Source of the DNA: Lepisosteus oculatus
Taxonomy: Eukaryota; Chordata; Actinopteri; Semionotiformes; Lepisosteidae
Direction of reading: 5' to 3'
Assembly: GCF_040954835.1 (NCBI RefSeq)
Contig: NC_090716.1
Location: forward strand, 1,723,605 to 1,787,604
DNA: 64,000 bases
In this document: in pieces, positions 41,201-51,334 of the stretch
Layout: every line of letters begins with the position of its first letter
Position numbering within the stretch: the stretch's first letter is position 1
Notes under the pieces: model-generated
Databases searched by the model: none
What the model was told of the DNA's origin: nothing
The model's input: the letters and a program-made list of their open reading frames with translations, nothing else
Position numbers and translations under genes: made by a program

Positions 41201-44200
41201 AGAAATTCATTTTTAATTTCCACTAAACACATGATTGTCTCTTCAAGTTACTGTAGAACACAGCAGGAACTCAAGGTCCCCTTTTCTGCTCCTATACAGA
41301 CTATAACTGCTCAGCAACCAAGGTGTACAAGCCATGTGGACCAGCAGTGCAGCCAACCTGCAATGCAAGGTAAGTGAAATGAGTTGCCTTCAGCTGAGCA
41401 CACACTAAGATTTACCTTTGTGATTCTCTTTATCATACTTTTGAATTATTATGCAATAAAACAATCCCATACACTCAATTTAAGTTTCAAAGCTATTTGT
41501 ATGCCACAAAAATAAAGCACAGTCATCATTTTCTAGACAATTCTCAAGATCAGACTCCAGATCTAATAATATGTACAGTGTTACATTTTCTATCAGTCAC
41601 ACTAAACACAGGCTAAACACAAATGCTGTATTCACACTTTTAAACAGGTACAATGAGAAATTCATCCAGCAGAGCAGCAGAGAGCAGACAAGTGACTTCA
41701 CTGAGGGCTGCTTCTGCCCCCAGGGGACGATCCTGTTCAACTCCTTCTCAGACATCTGTGTCCCCTCCTGCGGTAAGGACTGCTGGCCCCCACACTGGGT
41801 TACAGAAGTTACAGAGTACCCACCTTCCAGGTCAATCCAGCGCTAGTACACTGTTTACAGTGAAATACATGACGTTTGGGAAGCTAGACATAATTAGCAC
41901 TTTATTAGTTATTTTTCAGGCTTAATTTTCAGTTTTCTTTTATTGTTGTTTACAAAAGAGATCCGCACAGAGGATAAAGCTACAGCAGTATTCACTGAGG
42001 AATTAACTCTGTTTTAAAACTTTCTGTTTAGACTGCACTGGACCAGATGGGAAACCAAAACTGGTAATGACATTTTATATGTTATTGTTTTTTCTTTATT
42101 TGTGTCTTATTCGATTAATTACCAGTATGTCAATGGTCAAGATAAGAGATCTTTAAAGCAGGAGCTCTTTCCCTCCACATACTCTTCTGCATAGCTGAGC
42201 TAACGGCAGGTGCCCGAGGGCAGGATAAGCTGGTGCATTCACTCTGTGTGTCTGCCCTCAGCCTGGCGAGACGTGGGACAGTAACTGCAACGAGTGTGTG
42301 TGTGACGTCGATTCAATGAGCGTGCAGTGCAAACCCCGGCCATGCCCCAGGCAGCCCCCCGTCACCTGCAACAAGGAGGGCCAGGTGCTGGTAACTGAGA
42401 CAGTCGACTGCTGCAACAAGTCCCGATGTGGTGAGTAGCTGCAGGGACAGGGACAGACTCAGGACTGGAGGGGTTAGTGCTGCTGGGAGACTGGCTCTTT
42501 CAACAGCATCATAGAGGTGCAGCATTTAGAGCAGCACAGTTAATGCTTTGAAAAGACTATTGTTATTAAACTATTACAGTACTTTTGCAGTTTATAATTT
42601 TGTACCTTGCTAATAAGCATATGCTTAGCATGCTTTAAGCATACTCTTTTCTTTGGTGCAGTTTTAACATGTTTCCTGTTGCCCCCTGTTCTTTATTGCT
42701 CTTCTTCCCAATAGAGTGTGATGTAAAACTCTGCCCAAAACCACAAAACAACTGTAAACTAGGATTCAGACCAGTGATAACAACCCCAGAAGGAAGCTGC
42801 TGTGCTGTTTATAAATGTGGTGAGTGTTACTGGTGTTTTCCACTGTGCTGTGCTGACACTGTCAGTAGCTGTCTTCCCAGGAATGAGAAGAAGACGACCT
42901 GTTTTTCTGTATTTATAGTATTTATTATTCACAAAGGTTTTTAATACAACCAGATGCTCAGTAGAGAATCCAGTTTATTTTCACGTCTATTTTTAATTAA
43001 ACTGATTCAAGATTTCTTTCTTTCTTTACAGAACCAATAGGTGTCTGTGTTTTCAATAATACTGAATACAAGGTAAGATCCTTAACTAACTTTAACTTAT
43101 TCTGGGCTTGCAGCTGGCCAGATCCTTTGACATGTGAATACAGACACTTTACAAATCAAGACAAGGTCATGTTATACCATTTCAGTTACTTCTGAAATGA
43201 GTTTGAGAATTAAATGACAATTACATGTGTACACGTGTTCTTATGTTGCATATTTTGTGTGTATTTGTCTATGAACTACAATGACTTTAGTAACTGGATG
43301 TGCAAATTCACTTCAGTTGCCCTATCAGCTGTTAACAGGTTGGGGTCTCCTGTCCTCTGTGTGATTCTAAGGGTGGTTCTGTTTTGCTCTCATCACAGCC
43401 AGGTGTCAGTGTCCCTAAAGACACATGTGAGTTGTGCCAGTGCAGTTATGAGGTGGATCCCAATACAAGACTGAACATCATTGCCTGTAAACCAATGAGC
43501 TGTGACAAAAACTGTCAGCTGGTATGGAACTTCCCTCAAAATTCCTACTGATATCATATCTACAGAATCATAAGGAAAGACAATTGGCTGTATTTCTGTG
43601 TGACTAAAATGTGTTAATTAAGGTGTCCCTATTAATAACATTTTTTATGAAGACTATTTCTAGCAATACTCTGAATTACAAAATCACCAATATAAAATCT
43701 ATACTATCTAGTATTATTTCTTAATACTTTTCCAACTTTCTGACTAATGTGCTGCAGATGAGAATAGAAACTGGTTAACTGGTTGCCTGTGTTCTGTACA
43801 TTCATTTTCTCTGCAGGGTTTTACATATCAAGCTGTCCCTGGACAGTGCTGTGGCCAGTGTGTACAGGACAGCTGTGTCATCATGCTGCCAGACCACACA
43901 GTGCATGTCATTGAGGTGAGAGCACAACACTCAGGATGTCAACCAGATTAACATTAGTGCTCCTATAACACTGAAAGCACATGCAGGCACTGCTGTGGAA
44001 ATACATTTGATGGCTGGATTAGAGGTTATTGGAGATCATTTACATGTACAATACTAAAGAAAATGATTAAAACATGTTGTTTATGATAATATAAAGTGTA
44101 ATGTAAATTGCACATTTCCACATTGCGAAATCTGTGTCAAAGACGCACGGAAAAGTTTCTTGGCTAGAAACCATGTCTATCAAGCTTTGTTCTCGAGATT

Positions 44201-45973
44201 ACATAAACAGAAAACTCAATCACATCCTCCTGCAACAATTATACCTCATTCCCTCCAACAGCCTGGAGACACCTGGTCGCCCCCTGGTGACAAATGTGTG
44301 AAATATGAGTGTGTGAAGATCGAGGATCAGTTTGTACCAGTAGAGGCCAAGATCACCTGCCCTCTCTTCAACCGCAAGGACTGCATTCCTGTAAGTGTAC
44401 GAGTCACTTCCTCATTCTCCTGTGTGAGAGTGTACAAGGCTGCAGGTTTCACAGCTCTGAGCCAGCTCTGAGTTTGGTGATTCCTACTGTGTTGGATTAG
44501 AATAAAAAAATAAACTGGGATTCCAAATTTAAAAGACAATTAACAATGACTGGGTTTTGTCCAATCCTGGACCTACGGTGTATAGACTTGGTTAAGAAAG
44601 CTATATTGTCACAATTTCCATTCTGTATGGCCTAACAACTGGTTTGTATGGTCATCCACCTTTTTCCTGAAAGAATCAGGAAGTGCCTTCAGGAAGTGTT
44701 CTTCCAAGTGCCTTCGTTTAAAAACAAGCCTCCTGTTCTCGGTTTTAAACAGACCTTTTCTCATAAAAATCTTATCTAAATTTGTTACTGCAGGGCACAG
44801 AGACAATTGCCCCAGATGGCTGTTGCCATGTCTGTGAGTATCATTTACATCTTTGTTACATTCTTGAAATCAACACTGTAAACCACTGTGAATAAATACT
44901 GTGCTTCATTAACAAAATCAATGGTAACTAGAAGCCATTTATTTTGTATAAATCAGAGCTCGGTCCTGGTGACCTTGTCTTTACTCATTAGTGGAGTAAT
45001 CCTGAAGGAGTCCACAGTCTTGAAGCTGATCTTACTTCTCCTTGACAGGGTGTGGTAGATAATGCTCTTGGGTTCTGGGTTTGAATTTGGATTGGTACAT
45101 CTTTCATGTGGAGTTTGGAGCACAACGGCATCAACCCCATATAGACAAACAGTCTACCTCACTTCTTCAAGCAGTGTCAGTAACGCTCTCTGTGTGTCAC
45201 TTGTCCAGGTGTTCCAATACCAAGGAACTGCAACATTAAGACGAAAACCACCTACATCACCAACAACGGCTGCCAATCCAGCAAACCTGTGGACATCACG
45301 TCGTGTGGGGGCTCCTGTGGAACCTACTCCATGTGAGTTTCAGAACTCTGCAGCCTCTCCCTGCAGCTTGGAGTTGTTTCATGCTCAGGTTTCACATAGC
45401 TCTCACACACCCTTATCATTATAATAGGGCAATGCTTGAAATTATGGCTCTACGTCCGGTATTCTACATTTTTCTGAGATCAGGAATGATTCAAAAAAGA
45501 GGTTTTGAATGAAACTACTTTACACACACAACCATCAACCACAACGAGTGACAAGCCCACTTCATTTGTGAAGTACAGTAATGCAGTTAAAAGTACATAA
45601 CTGGGCTTAGTATCATGTACACAGTATCAGTGAACCCTTCCATGCAGCAGTGCGTGGGACAGTAACTGTGAGTCCCGCTGCCCTGCACACCTCTCCAGGC
45701 TCAGCCCTCTGTCCTGCCCTTGCCAGGTACTCTGCGGAGGCCAACGCCATGGACCACACCTGCTCCTGCTGCCAGGAGATGGACACCACTCAGAAGCAGG
45801 TGCAGATGGTTTGCCCCGACGGCACCACGTTCAGCCACTCCTACACCTACGTTGAGAAGTGCGGCTGCAAGGAGATCGAGTGTGAGGACTGGGACACCCA
45901 GCAGTCTACCAGCAAGGGTCAGGAGCCCTCCAAGTCCTCAAAGGGGCGGAAAGTGTACAGAAGGCGACGGTGA
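9443..45973 (+). CDS. muc2-like: Mucin B: complete gel-forming mucin (MUC2/MUC5 type), 49 exons, 6009 aa
   Basis: Secreted, disulfide-polymerised, O-glycosylated mucus protein. ATG 9443 opens a signal peptide ([16 protein letters not shown]). All introns placed are GT/AG and phases agree throughout, giving 18030 nt. Approximate domains: D1 70-414, D2 414-781, D' 781-883, D3 883-1266, CysD at 1352, 1544, 2645, 3792 and 4793 within Thr/Pro/Ser sequence, D4 from 5297 with GDPH at 5303-5306, VWC modules 5640-5886, cystine knot 5887-6000, basic tail. Each D domain keeps its CxxC: CGLC in D1, D2 and D3, CGTC in D4. The D4 start ([11 protein letters not shown]) is most like MUC2, but the position beside TOLLIP is that of MUC5B in mammals, so orthology within the MUC2/MUC5 group is unresolved. 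Exon details are in the block entries. No frameshift or internal stop was seen. Confidence 0.92.
15168..19592 (+). other. Mucin B exons 11-18: D2
   Basis: Exons: 15168-15306, 15545-15655, 16261-16330, 17776-17913, 18034-18198, 18408-18502, 19104-19230, 19337-19592. The domain starts [20 protein letters not shown], contains [10 protein letters not shown] across the exon 14/15 junction, a C8 ([34 protein letters not shown]) and a TIL ([20 protein letters not shown], ending SQCPCY). Exons 15 (end) to 18 (most) are copied at 46829-48137. The intron between exons 13 and 14 is almost filled by a LINE. Intron 18503-19103 has no recognised element. Confidence 0.88.
16407..17757 (+). mobile_element. 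LINE insertion in mucin B intron 13 (CR1/L2/Rex1-like), 5'-truncated
   Basis: The forward strand reads [20 protein letters not shown] near 16407-16466, a typical non-LTR reverse transcriptase block. [15 protein letters not shown] follows (16615-16662), and then the catalytic FSDD block, as [10 protein letters not shown], near 16710-16739. Further blocks are [20 protein letters not shown] and [17 protein letters not shown]. Stops and frame changes break it (for example at 16660 and after 16998), so it is dead. The 3' end carries a short ATCTATCTATG run, common in this LINE group. Same orientation as the host gene. It could be Rex1, CR1 or L2; a Repbase/Dfam search would decide. Confidence 0.8.
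19872..24120 (+). other. Mucin B exons 19-30: D', D3 and first Thr-rich linker
   Basis: Exons: 19872-19924, 20460-20560, 20783-20934, 21088-21226, 21525-21635, 21748-21927, 22127-22366, 22536-22692, 22883-23011, 23491-23641, 23755-23798, 23905-24120. D' has the [16 protein letters not shown] and [11 protein letters not shown] motifs. D3 begins [20 protein letters not shown] and carries [16 protein letters not shown]. Its C8 has [14 protein letters not shown], and TIL-type sequence ([15 protein letters not shown]) follows. This block aligns along its length with MUC2/MUC5AC/MUC5B D'D3, which supports N-terminal covalent oligomerisation. Exon 30 ends in Thr/Pro-rich sequence. Introns 19925-20459 and 23012-23490 show nothing recognisable. 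Confidence 0.88.
25372..28300 (+). repeat. 30-nt coding minisatellite ([10 protein letters not shown]-type), about 98 units
   Basis: Ten-residue units such as [10 protein letters not shown] and [10 protein letters not shown] repeat every 30 nt without leaving register over about 2.9 kb. Variants alternate ([22 protein letters not shown]). Some multi-unit blocks recur, such as the one with ACACAGAGCACAGTAACTCC (near 25528, 26084, 26248 and 27328), which shows that several units duplicated together. All changes keep the frame. This is the first PTS domain of mucin B. Confidence 0.92.
28640..31450 (+). repeat. 105-nt / 324-nt coding repeat array, second PTS tract
   Basis: After CysD3 the PTS sequence changes type. 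A 35-residue unit ([19 protein letters not shown] ...) recurs at 105 nt (gtgtct at 28809 and 28914). It is embedded in a 108-residue higher-order unit of exactly 324 nt (starts near 29238, 29562, 29886, 30210). The higher-order unit contains [20 protein letters not shown] and [18 protein letters not shown]. Some units are shortened or carry extra 35-residue modules. Confidence 0.88.
31451..35760 (+). repeat. 3003-bp CysD + PTS cassette, duplicated in tandem
   Basis: The stretch with CysD4 (31780-32078) and the one with CysD5 (34783-35081) lie exactly 3003 nt (1001 codons) apart. By eye the shared sequence is identical from about 31170 to 32205 against 34173 to 35208, with few differences for a further several hundred bases. 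Each cassette runs CysD, then a Thr-rich linker ([20 protein letters not shown]), then 105/324-nt PTS repeats, then a unique linker ([20 protein letters not shown]). The frame is kept. Confidence 0.88.
36755..37015 (-). mobile_element. tRNA-derived SINE, antisense copy in mucin B intron 32
   Basis: Same family as 7035-7285. It begins with the tail-like 'cactttattaaccctttac' and ends in GGATTTGAACCGGCAACCTT, the reverse complement of a tRNA-like B box. It is antisense to the mucin. Confidence 0.75.
37960..38165 (+). mobile_element. LINE fragment (L2-like ORF2 piece) in mucin B intron 32
   Basis: Broken forward-strand reading frames give LDLIVSRLL, then DYCN-like 'gactattgtaactattg', and later [14 protein letters not shown], the 'LHWLPV' landmark of L2/CR1-type ORF2 C-terminal regions. 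Several stops; inactive. Confidence 0.6.
38198..38257 (+). repeat. (TTA)n microsatellite at the exon 33 splice acceptor
   Basis: About 20 uninterrupted TTA triplets run directly into the acceptor (ATTATTACAG, exon starts 38261). The repeat replaces a normal polypyrimidine tract. Confidence 0.95.
39074..42430 (+). other. Mucin B exons 34-41: D4 and first VWC module
   Basis: Exons: 39074-39324, 39966-40149, 40410-40632, 40874-41052, 41300-41369, 41648-41772, 42032-42063, 42262-42430. D4 opens [20 protein letters not shown]. The GDPH codons are 39091-39102, the site where MUC2 and MUC5AC are known to self-cleave between Asp and Pro in acid conditions. VWD, C8 ([19 protein letters not shown]), TIL-like ([11 protein letters not shown]) and VWC (CCNKSRC) follow. 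For exon 37 I chose the acceptor before 40874, because only it continues SK|VFEEC in phase; an upstream AG at 40848-40850 is a decoy. Introns 38436-39073 and 39325-39965 show nothing recognised. Confidence 0.87.
42715..45973 (+). other. Mucin B exons 42-49: VWC modules and C-terminal cystine knot
   Basis: Exons: 42715-42819, 43032-43072, 43399-43521, 43817-43915, 44262-44390, 44794-44833, 45209-45332, 45727-45973 (TGA). They match the eight mucin A exons one for one, with an offset of 42596 for the first four. The knot ([11 protein letters not shown] ... [10 protein letters not shown]) should pair two chains at the C-termini. The tail after the knot is Ser/Lys-rich and ends [10 protein letters not shown]. 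Confidence 0.9.
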
Positions 45974-46400
45974 ACTCGAGGAGAATGAAGACTGCACTAC
46001 CCTGATTTTAACCCCGAATCCTGTGCTTTTGTTTCTCCTACATTTAAAATATCTGTTACACAGTTAAAATTAATCAATTTAATTAGACAGGGATTAGGGG
46101 TTAGGTAACTGCTGCAAATTTATTTATTTTAAACACATCTTTGAAGTCTATATTTTATTAATATGCACAACTATATATAAAACCAAGTGAAACTAAATAA
46201 AACACAATTTCCCTCTTTTGAATACCCCTACTTAGATAAAATATTATGAGTTTGTCTAAATCTAGACTTTTTTCTCTGTGATTAAATACTACATAAATAT
46301 GTATCACTTCTGTCAACTTCACCAAATTTGACTGTAGTGTGCAAATGACAATGTGCTCCTTTCTGTAATTAATAAATTGTATCCCTTTGCATACAATCCT
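45974..46400 (+). other. 3'UTR of mucin B (probable)
   Basis: Matches the mucin A 3'UTR to about 46054, then becomes unique. AATAAA at 46196-46201 and 46371-46376 are the poly(A) candidates. Nothing recognisable lies between here and the orphan D2 copy at 46829. Confidence 0.55.
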
Positions 46401-46828
46401 GTTTCTCTTTGTCTTATTACATCAGATTTACACTTAATAACTGACATTTTCTCTAGAATTAAGTTGAACACATCTGATAAAGAACAACACTCTCGTCTGA
46501 AAAATTCATTCACTTGAAGTCCATTCCTGTACATGTTGAGTTTGGGAGTTTGCTTCAGGCTACTGCAAAAGCCACTGACAATCCTTAACTAAAACAAATG
46601 ATGTTTAGCCAATTGCACCATTCTGTTTTCATGTTTTCTCTGAGTATCCTCAAACAGGGACACTTAAATATAGTGTCTTAAATTTCATAACATCCTTATA
46701 TTTTAAAGAGATTAATTCTGTGTATAAAGTAGGAAAAGTAACTGAAAAACAAGATGTCACTTTACAACCACAGCAGTAGCTGAACTGGGAGCCATAATGG
46801 AAGAGAACAGCTATGATCTCCTCTACTG

Positions 46829-48154
46829 TCTGAGTGTGGAGAACGGTAAGACTGGCCACCACTCCAGCAGGGTTTCAGTGTTACTGAGTCTGACCTGCAA
46901 ATCCTGGCTGACATTCTGTAGGCTTGTGGAGCTGGGAAGCAACAGTCACAGGAAATGTTCTTGTTTATGAAGGGCAAAAGAAGTTACTTGCACCTTGCCT
47001 TTTGTAAATGAGAAAAGGTGCCTGTACTTACCCCACCTTTCTCTCTCTTCACAGAGAAGTACGCCCAGCACTGGTGCTCCATGCTGTCAGATCCTCAAGG
47101 AGTGTTTGCTGCGTGCCATGCTGTGATTAGCCCAGATATCTACAAAACAGTATGTTTCTATTAAACTTAAAAACTGAAACCTTTGTAAAATCTGTCACAC
47201 TCATATGAAGACACTATATCCTGAATCTGAGAGGCAAGAACAAACTGGGCAGTCTTGTGAAAATATCTCACAAGGTCATTGGTGTTGATCTCAAGTTGTC
47301 ATTCATACCTGTAGCCATTACTCAACACTCAACACTCAACACTCAACCTTCTATGTAAATATGTAGATTGTTGTTCCTGTCATTTTGTTTCTTGTGCCTG
47401 TCTGTACACCAACACTACTGCTGTAAAATAACCTTGTAGTAGTCGTAGACATATAACGGGGTGTTGATGTTTACTTTAATTTTTGAATGTTTGATTTTTT
47501 AAATTCCAACATAAAAACTTGTAATAGAGAACCTATTATTATTTTCTTATCAGAAAACAAAAATGAATTTCGAGCTTATGAATTGGCTTCTGTTTTTCTG
47601 AGAAGTAGTAGCATTTCAATTACTCTTGAATAACCGAGAGCACACCCTCTGCTCCTCTGCCCCCAGAACTGCATGTACGACAGCTGTAACTGTGAGAAGA
47701 GTGAGGACTGTATGTGTGCTGCCATCTCCTCGTACGTCCGTGCCTGTGCTGCTAAGGGGGTGCAGCTGGACGGCTGGAGAGCCAGTGTCTGCAGTAAGTG
47801 TCTGCAATAGCCAGGGACCTGGGAGCTTTCAGGGCAGGAAGTTCAGACACCCGGGGGGAGTGTTCCTGTGACTGAAACCCTGGTTCTCCCTTCCTTCAGC
47901 CAAATACTCCAGCACCTGCCCCAGGACTCTGGTCTTTGGCTACAGCATGACCAGCTGTAATCGCACCTGCCGCTCCCTCAGCCAGCCTGACCCCACCTGT
48001 AGCGTCCAGTTTGTGCCTGTGGACGGCTGTGGCTGTGCCAAGGGGACCTACATGGACGAGGAGGGCAAATGTGTGCCAGCTTCACAGTGCCCCTGCTACT
48101 ACCAGGGCACAGTGGTGCCAGCTGGAGAGGTCATCAGAGTATTGGCTCACTAGG
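46829..48154 (+). pseudogene. Orphan copy of mucin D2 exons 15(end)-18, truncated
   Basis: A near-identical copy of 18181-19574. It starts inside the equivalent of exon 15 (gtctgagtgtggagaacg) and keeps exon 16 (47055-47149), exon 17 (47667-47793) and most of exon 18 (from 47900), with intact splice sites. It breaks off after GTCATCAG at 48137 inside exon 18 and runs to a stop (VLAH then TAG, 48152-48154). Coding changes are few (CAGISS to CAAISS; CYNKG to CYYQG). One intron has lost about 65 bp and gained (caacactcaa)n repeats (near 47330). No promoter, start or other mucin exons lie nearby, so it is best read as a duplication fragment. Confidence 0.8.
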
Positions 48155-48729
48155 ATGACACATACTGAACACTGAAGTGTTGTTTTACTTAATTAAATTG
48201 AAGGAATTTTCAGATTTGGTTCAGAAGTTGAGTGCTTAGAAAGTCTTCTTCTACCAAAGAAATTTATTGTCAGAAGAAAATTCTTCACTGAAGTCACAAC
48301 AATTCAAGTGAGGCTAATGATTCCACAGGTCATTTCTGAATTACTAGATGAATGACTCAGGAAGTGTACTAATTGTAATTATGCATTTTGCCCAGTGTTC
48401 TTTAAATTAAGTGTCACTCGTCCGCCAAGAGGGTTTAAGGAAAAACCTTTTAGAAGAAAACCTAGTAACCTGTGTTTTACATTACATCTGAATGCGCAAC
48501 TATTTGTGTGAACACAGTGCGTGCAGGCACTGCCTGTTTAATCTTTCTGCCAGTGTGTTTCCAGACTTGTCAGCCAGGATCACTGACTTACACAGGACAT
48601 CCTGAGCCAACCCTAAGAATGCTTTCTGTCACTCTGTCAGCTGAAGGATGTTCTTGCCCAGAACCAGAACCAAGTGTCTGATAACCCCCTGTACCTGTTA
48701 TCAGTATTTACCTTAGCTTAAGGGTGGGT
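48155..48729. other. Intergenic, nothing recognised
   Basis: No coding or repeat recognised between the orphan mucin fragment and the minisatellite region. Confidence 0.4.
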
Positions 48730-48878
48730 TAGCTGACCTGCAGAGCTAGTTCCTCTCTTCACCCATGGGCTTCCGTGCAGCATGGCTGCTGTGTTTCACC
48801 CAGGTGGGCCTCCTCACATGTGTACAGATCTTTAAAATTACAAGTGTTACGTAAACACAGTTGATTGTATTTAATGAC

Positions 48879-49660
48879 TGCTGGGTCATTAGAGACCCCA
48901 GGGCTGTGTGTGAGAGGAGGGGTGCCCACACTGCTGTCCTGACTCTGGGCTGTACAGTCTGGACAGTAAACTGACTCCTGACTGCTGGGTCACTAGAGAC
49001 CCCAGGGCTGTGTGTGAGAGGAGGGGTGCTCACACTGCTGTCCTGACTCTGGGCTGTACAGTCTGGACAGTAAACTGACTCCTGACTGCTGGGTCACTAG
49101 AGACCCCAGGGCTGTGTGTGAGAGGAGGGGTGCTCACACTGCTGTCCTGACTCTGGGCTGTACAGTCTGGACAGTAAACTGACTCCTGGCTGCTGGGTCC
49201 CTAGAGACCCCAGGGCTGTGTGTGAGAGGAGGGGTGCCCACACTGCTGTCCTGACTCTGGGCTGTACAGTCTGGACAGTAAACTGACTCCTGCCTGCTGG
49301 GTCACTAGAGACCCCAGGGCTGTGTGTGAGAGGAGGGGTGCCCACACTGCTGTCCTGACTCTGGGCTGTACAGTCTGGACAGTAAACTGACTCCTGACTG
49401 CTGGGTCACTAGAGACCCCAGGGCTGTGTGTGAGAGGAGGGGTGCTCACACTGCTGTCCTGACTCTGGGCTCTACAGTCTGGACAGTAAACTGACTCCTG
49501 ACTGCTGGGTCACTAGAGACCCCAGGGCTGTGTGTGAGAGGAGGGGTGCTCACACTGCTGTCCTGACTCTGGGCTCTACAGTCTGGACAGTAAACTGACT
49601 CCTGCCTGCTGGGTCACTAGAGACCCCAGGGCTGTGTGTGAGAGGAGGGGTGCTCACACT
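48879..49660. repeat. 104-bp minisatellite, about 7.5 copies
   Basis: Units begin ctgctgggtcactagagacc, near 48879, 48983, 49087, 49191, 49295, 49399, 49503 and 49607, and differ at single sites (cccaca/ctcaca; gctgtaca/gctctaca). Flanks 48730-48878 and 49660-49850 look like the two ends of a SINE-like element with tail 'cagtatacaaataaaatt', so the array may have expanded inside one. Long ORFs here are by-products of the period. Confidence 0.9.
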
Positions 49661-49949
49661 GCTGATCCCTCTAGTTCAACCACAGAGCCGGTTTCTCTCT
49701 GCTCCCCTGGGCTGTGTGCAGTGGGACTGCTGAGTGTCACCCAGACGAGTCTTGTCTTGTATGGAGAGAGCTCTGAGTGCCTTTGGAGTGAAAAACAGTA
49801 TACAAATAAAATTAACTATCATTGTGAATTTATTCATTTGTATCGTGGCATTGTACTGTTGTTGTACTGTATTGTATTACTGTTGTATATATTATATGTT
49901 TATGAGCTCTTGGTGTGCAAGAGGGTTAAAGGGTAATTCATTTAATTAA

Positions 49950-51330
49950 ACTCATTCTGGAAAATATTCATCTCCACTGGTGACAGAGAGCTACCTGGTG
50001 GCAGCAACATCGTACAGCACGTCTGGAGAAAGTAACAGTACTGCTTGTCTACAAGTTCATATTAGTACGAGTATCTTACCTTAATCACCTTTGACTTTCC
50101 AGTTCGGAAGAACGGAATTAATTTTGTGGAAAACTGGCCGATGAAGAAAAAGTATTCAGCTGATTTTTGTTGCTTTTTGTTGCCGTCGGGCGATGTGGGA
50201 GGCCGCTACGGCGTTGAAACTGTAAAGAGTACTGCTGTAACTGCAGTGCGGTTAGCAGAAAGAAAACAACAACAACTTTACGAACTGGGAGGTGGCGTTT
50301 TAGCACGCAGAACAATTTCTCGAGTGAAGTGTGAATTTTTAATGTCAAATAATTAAATTAAAAGAGAGGGGGGGAAAATACGTCCGTCCGTTTTCAAGCG
50401 CCGTCCGGCCGCCTCGACGACTTCGGGGCTGGCGCGCGCCCGCCCGCCCGCCAAATTCAAATTTAACGTCCTTTCGTCTGCCGGTGAAAAAATAAAATGT
50501 TAAGTTCAAAAACAGCTTTATTTATCTTCGTCTCTCAATAATTCTCACAGCGCCAATTAGGGATCCGGCCAGTTCACAATGTAATTTTATTAGGTGGACA
50601 ACTGAGGCTAAAAAGAAAGCCTCCTTTTACCTGAGTTTTGCTTCAAATTTCGTGCTGGTGTGCGGGGGGCAGCCTTCCTTGTCGAAAACTACAATAACAA
50701 GCCAATAAAGTAACGAAACCTGTAAGAGAGACGTCCTACTTTTCACCAAAAACCGTTTAAAGCTTGTGGTGCGTGAAATAACACGTCTCGCTTGTCTCAG
50801 ACAGAACGATCAGAAATAAAAACTGAGAAATCGTTTTTTTGTTTTGTTAAACTTCTTAGTCATAACTACTCCTGCTGTATCCTCTCCAGGTAAAATGCGC
50901 ATCCTTGGTTAACCGTATATCAGACACCACAGCAATAGCGTCCTGGGCTGTTAAGGCCTGCAGACCCTCACACTGCCTGGCTAAAGCCATTTTGATTTTA
51001 AAGTGATCAGATATTTGAGCCCAGAGACCCCTCCGTTAAGAAAAGGTCTTCCTTCGCTTGCGTGATGGCCTTTCCCTCTTTTGAACCGAGTACCAACTTT
51101 CCAGCTCCTCTGATCAACCTCCTGAAACCCCAGGGACACTGAAGAGGAAACGCAGACAGACAGGAAGCAGCCATTAACCCAAAACCTTCAACAGCTTCAA
51201 CACACCACTAAGAAATTCAGAAGGCTTAATACTATAATGTCAAAACGTGATCAGCTGTCTTTACCCACAAATCCCACCCCCGACACAAAGCTTCTCACAA
51301 TTTTGATCGCAGACCCAGAAACACACAATC
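49950..51330. other. Intergenic between mucin cluster and TOLLIP, one GC-rich patch
   Basis: Mostly unremarkable. Bases 50385-50460 are strongly GC/CpG-rich (cgcgcgcccgcccgcccgcc) within A/T-rich surroundings, like a small CpG island. A 76-codon open frame at 50126-50356 has no recognised features, and I do not call it a gene. Confidence 0.35.
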
Positions 51331-51334
51331 CTTT

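Noticed and set aside
48746-49449. Overlapping minus-strand open frames with repeated peptides
   Set aside because: By-products of the 104-bp minisatellite; no coding signals.
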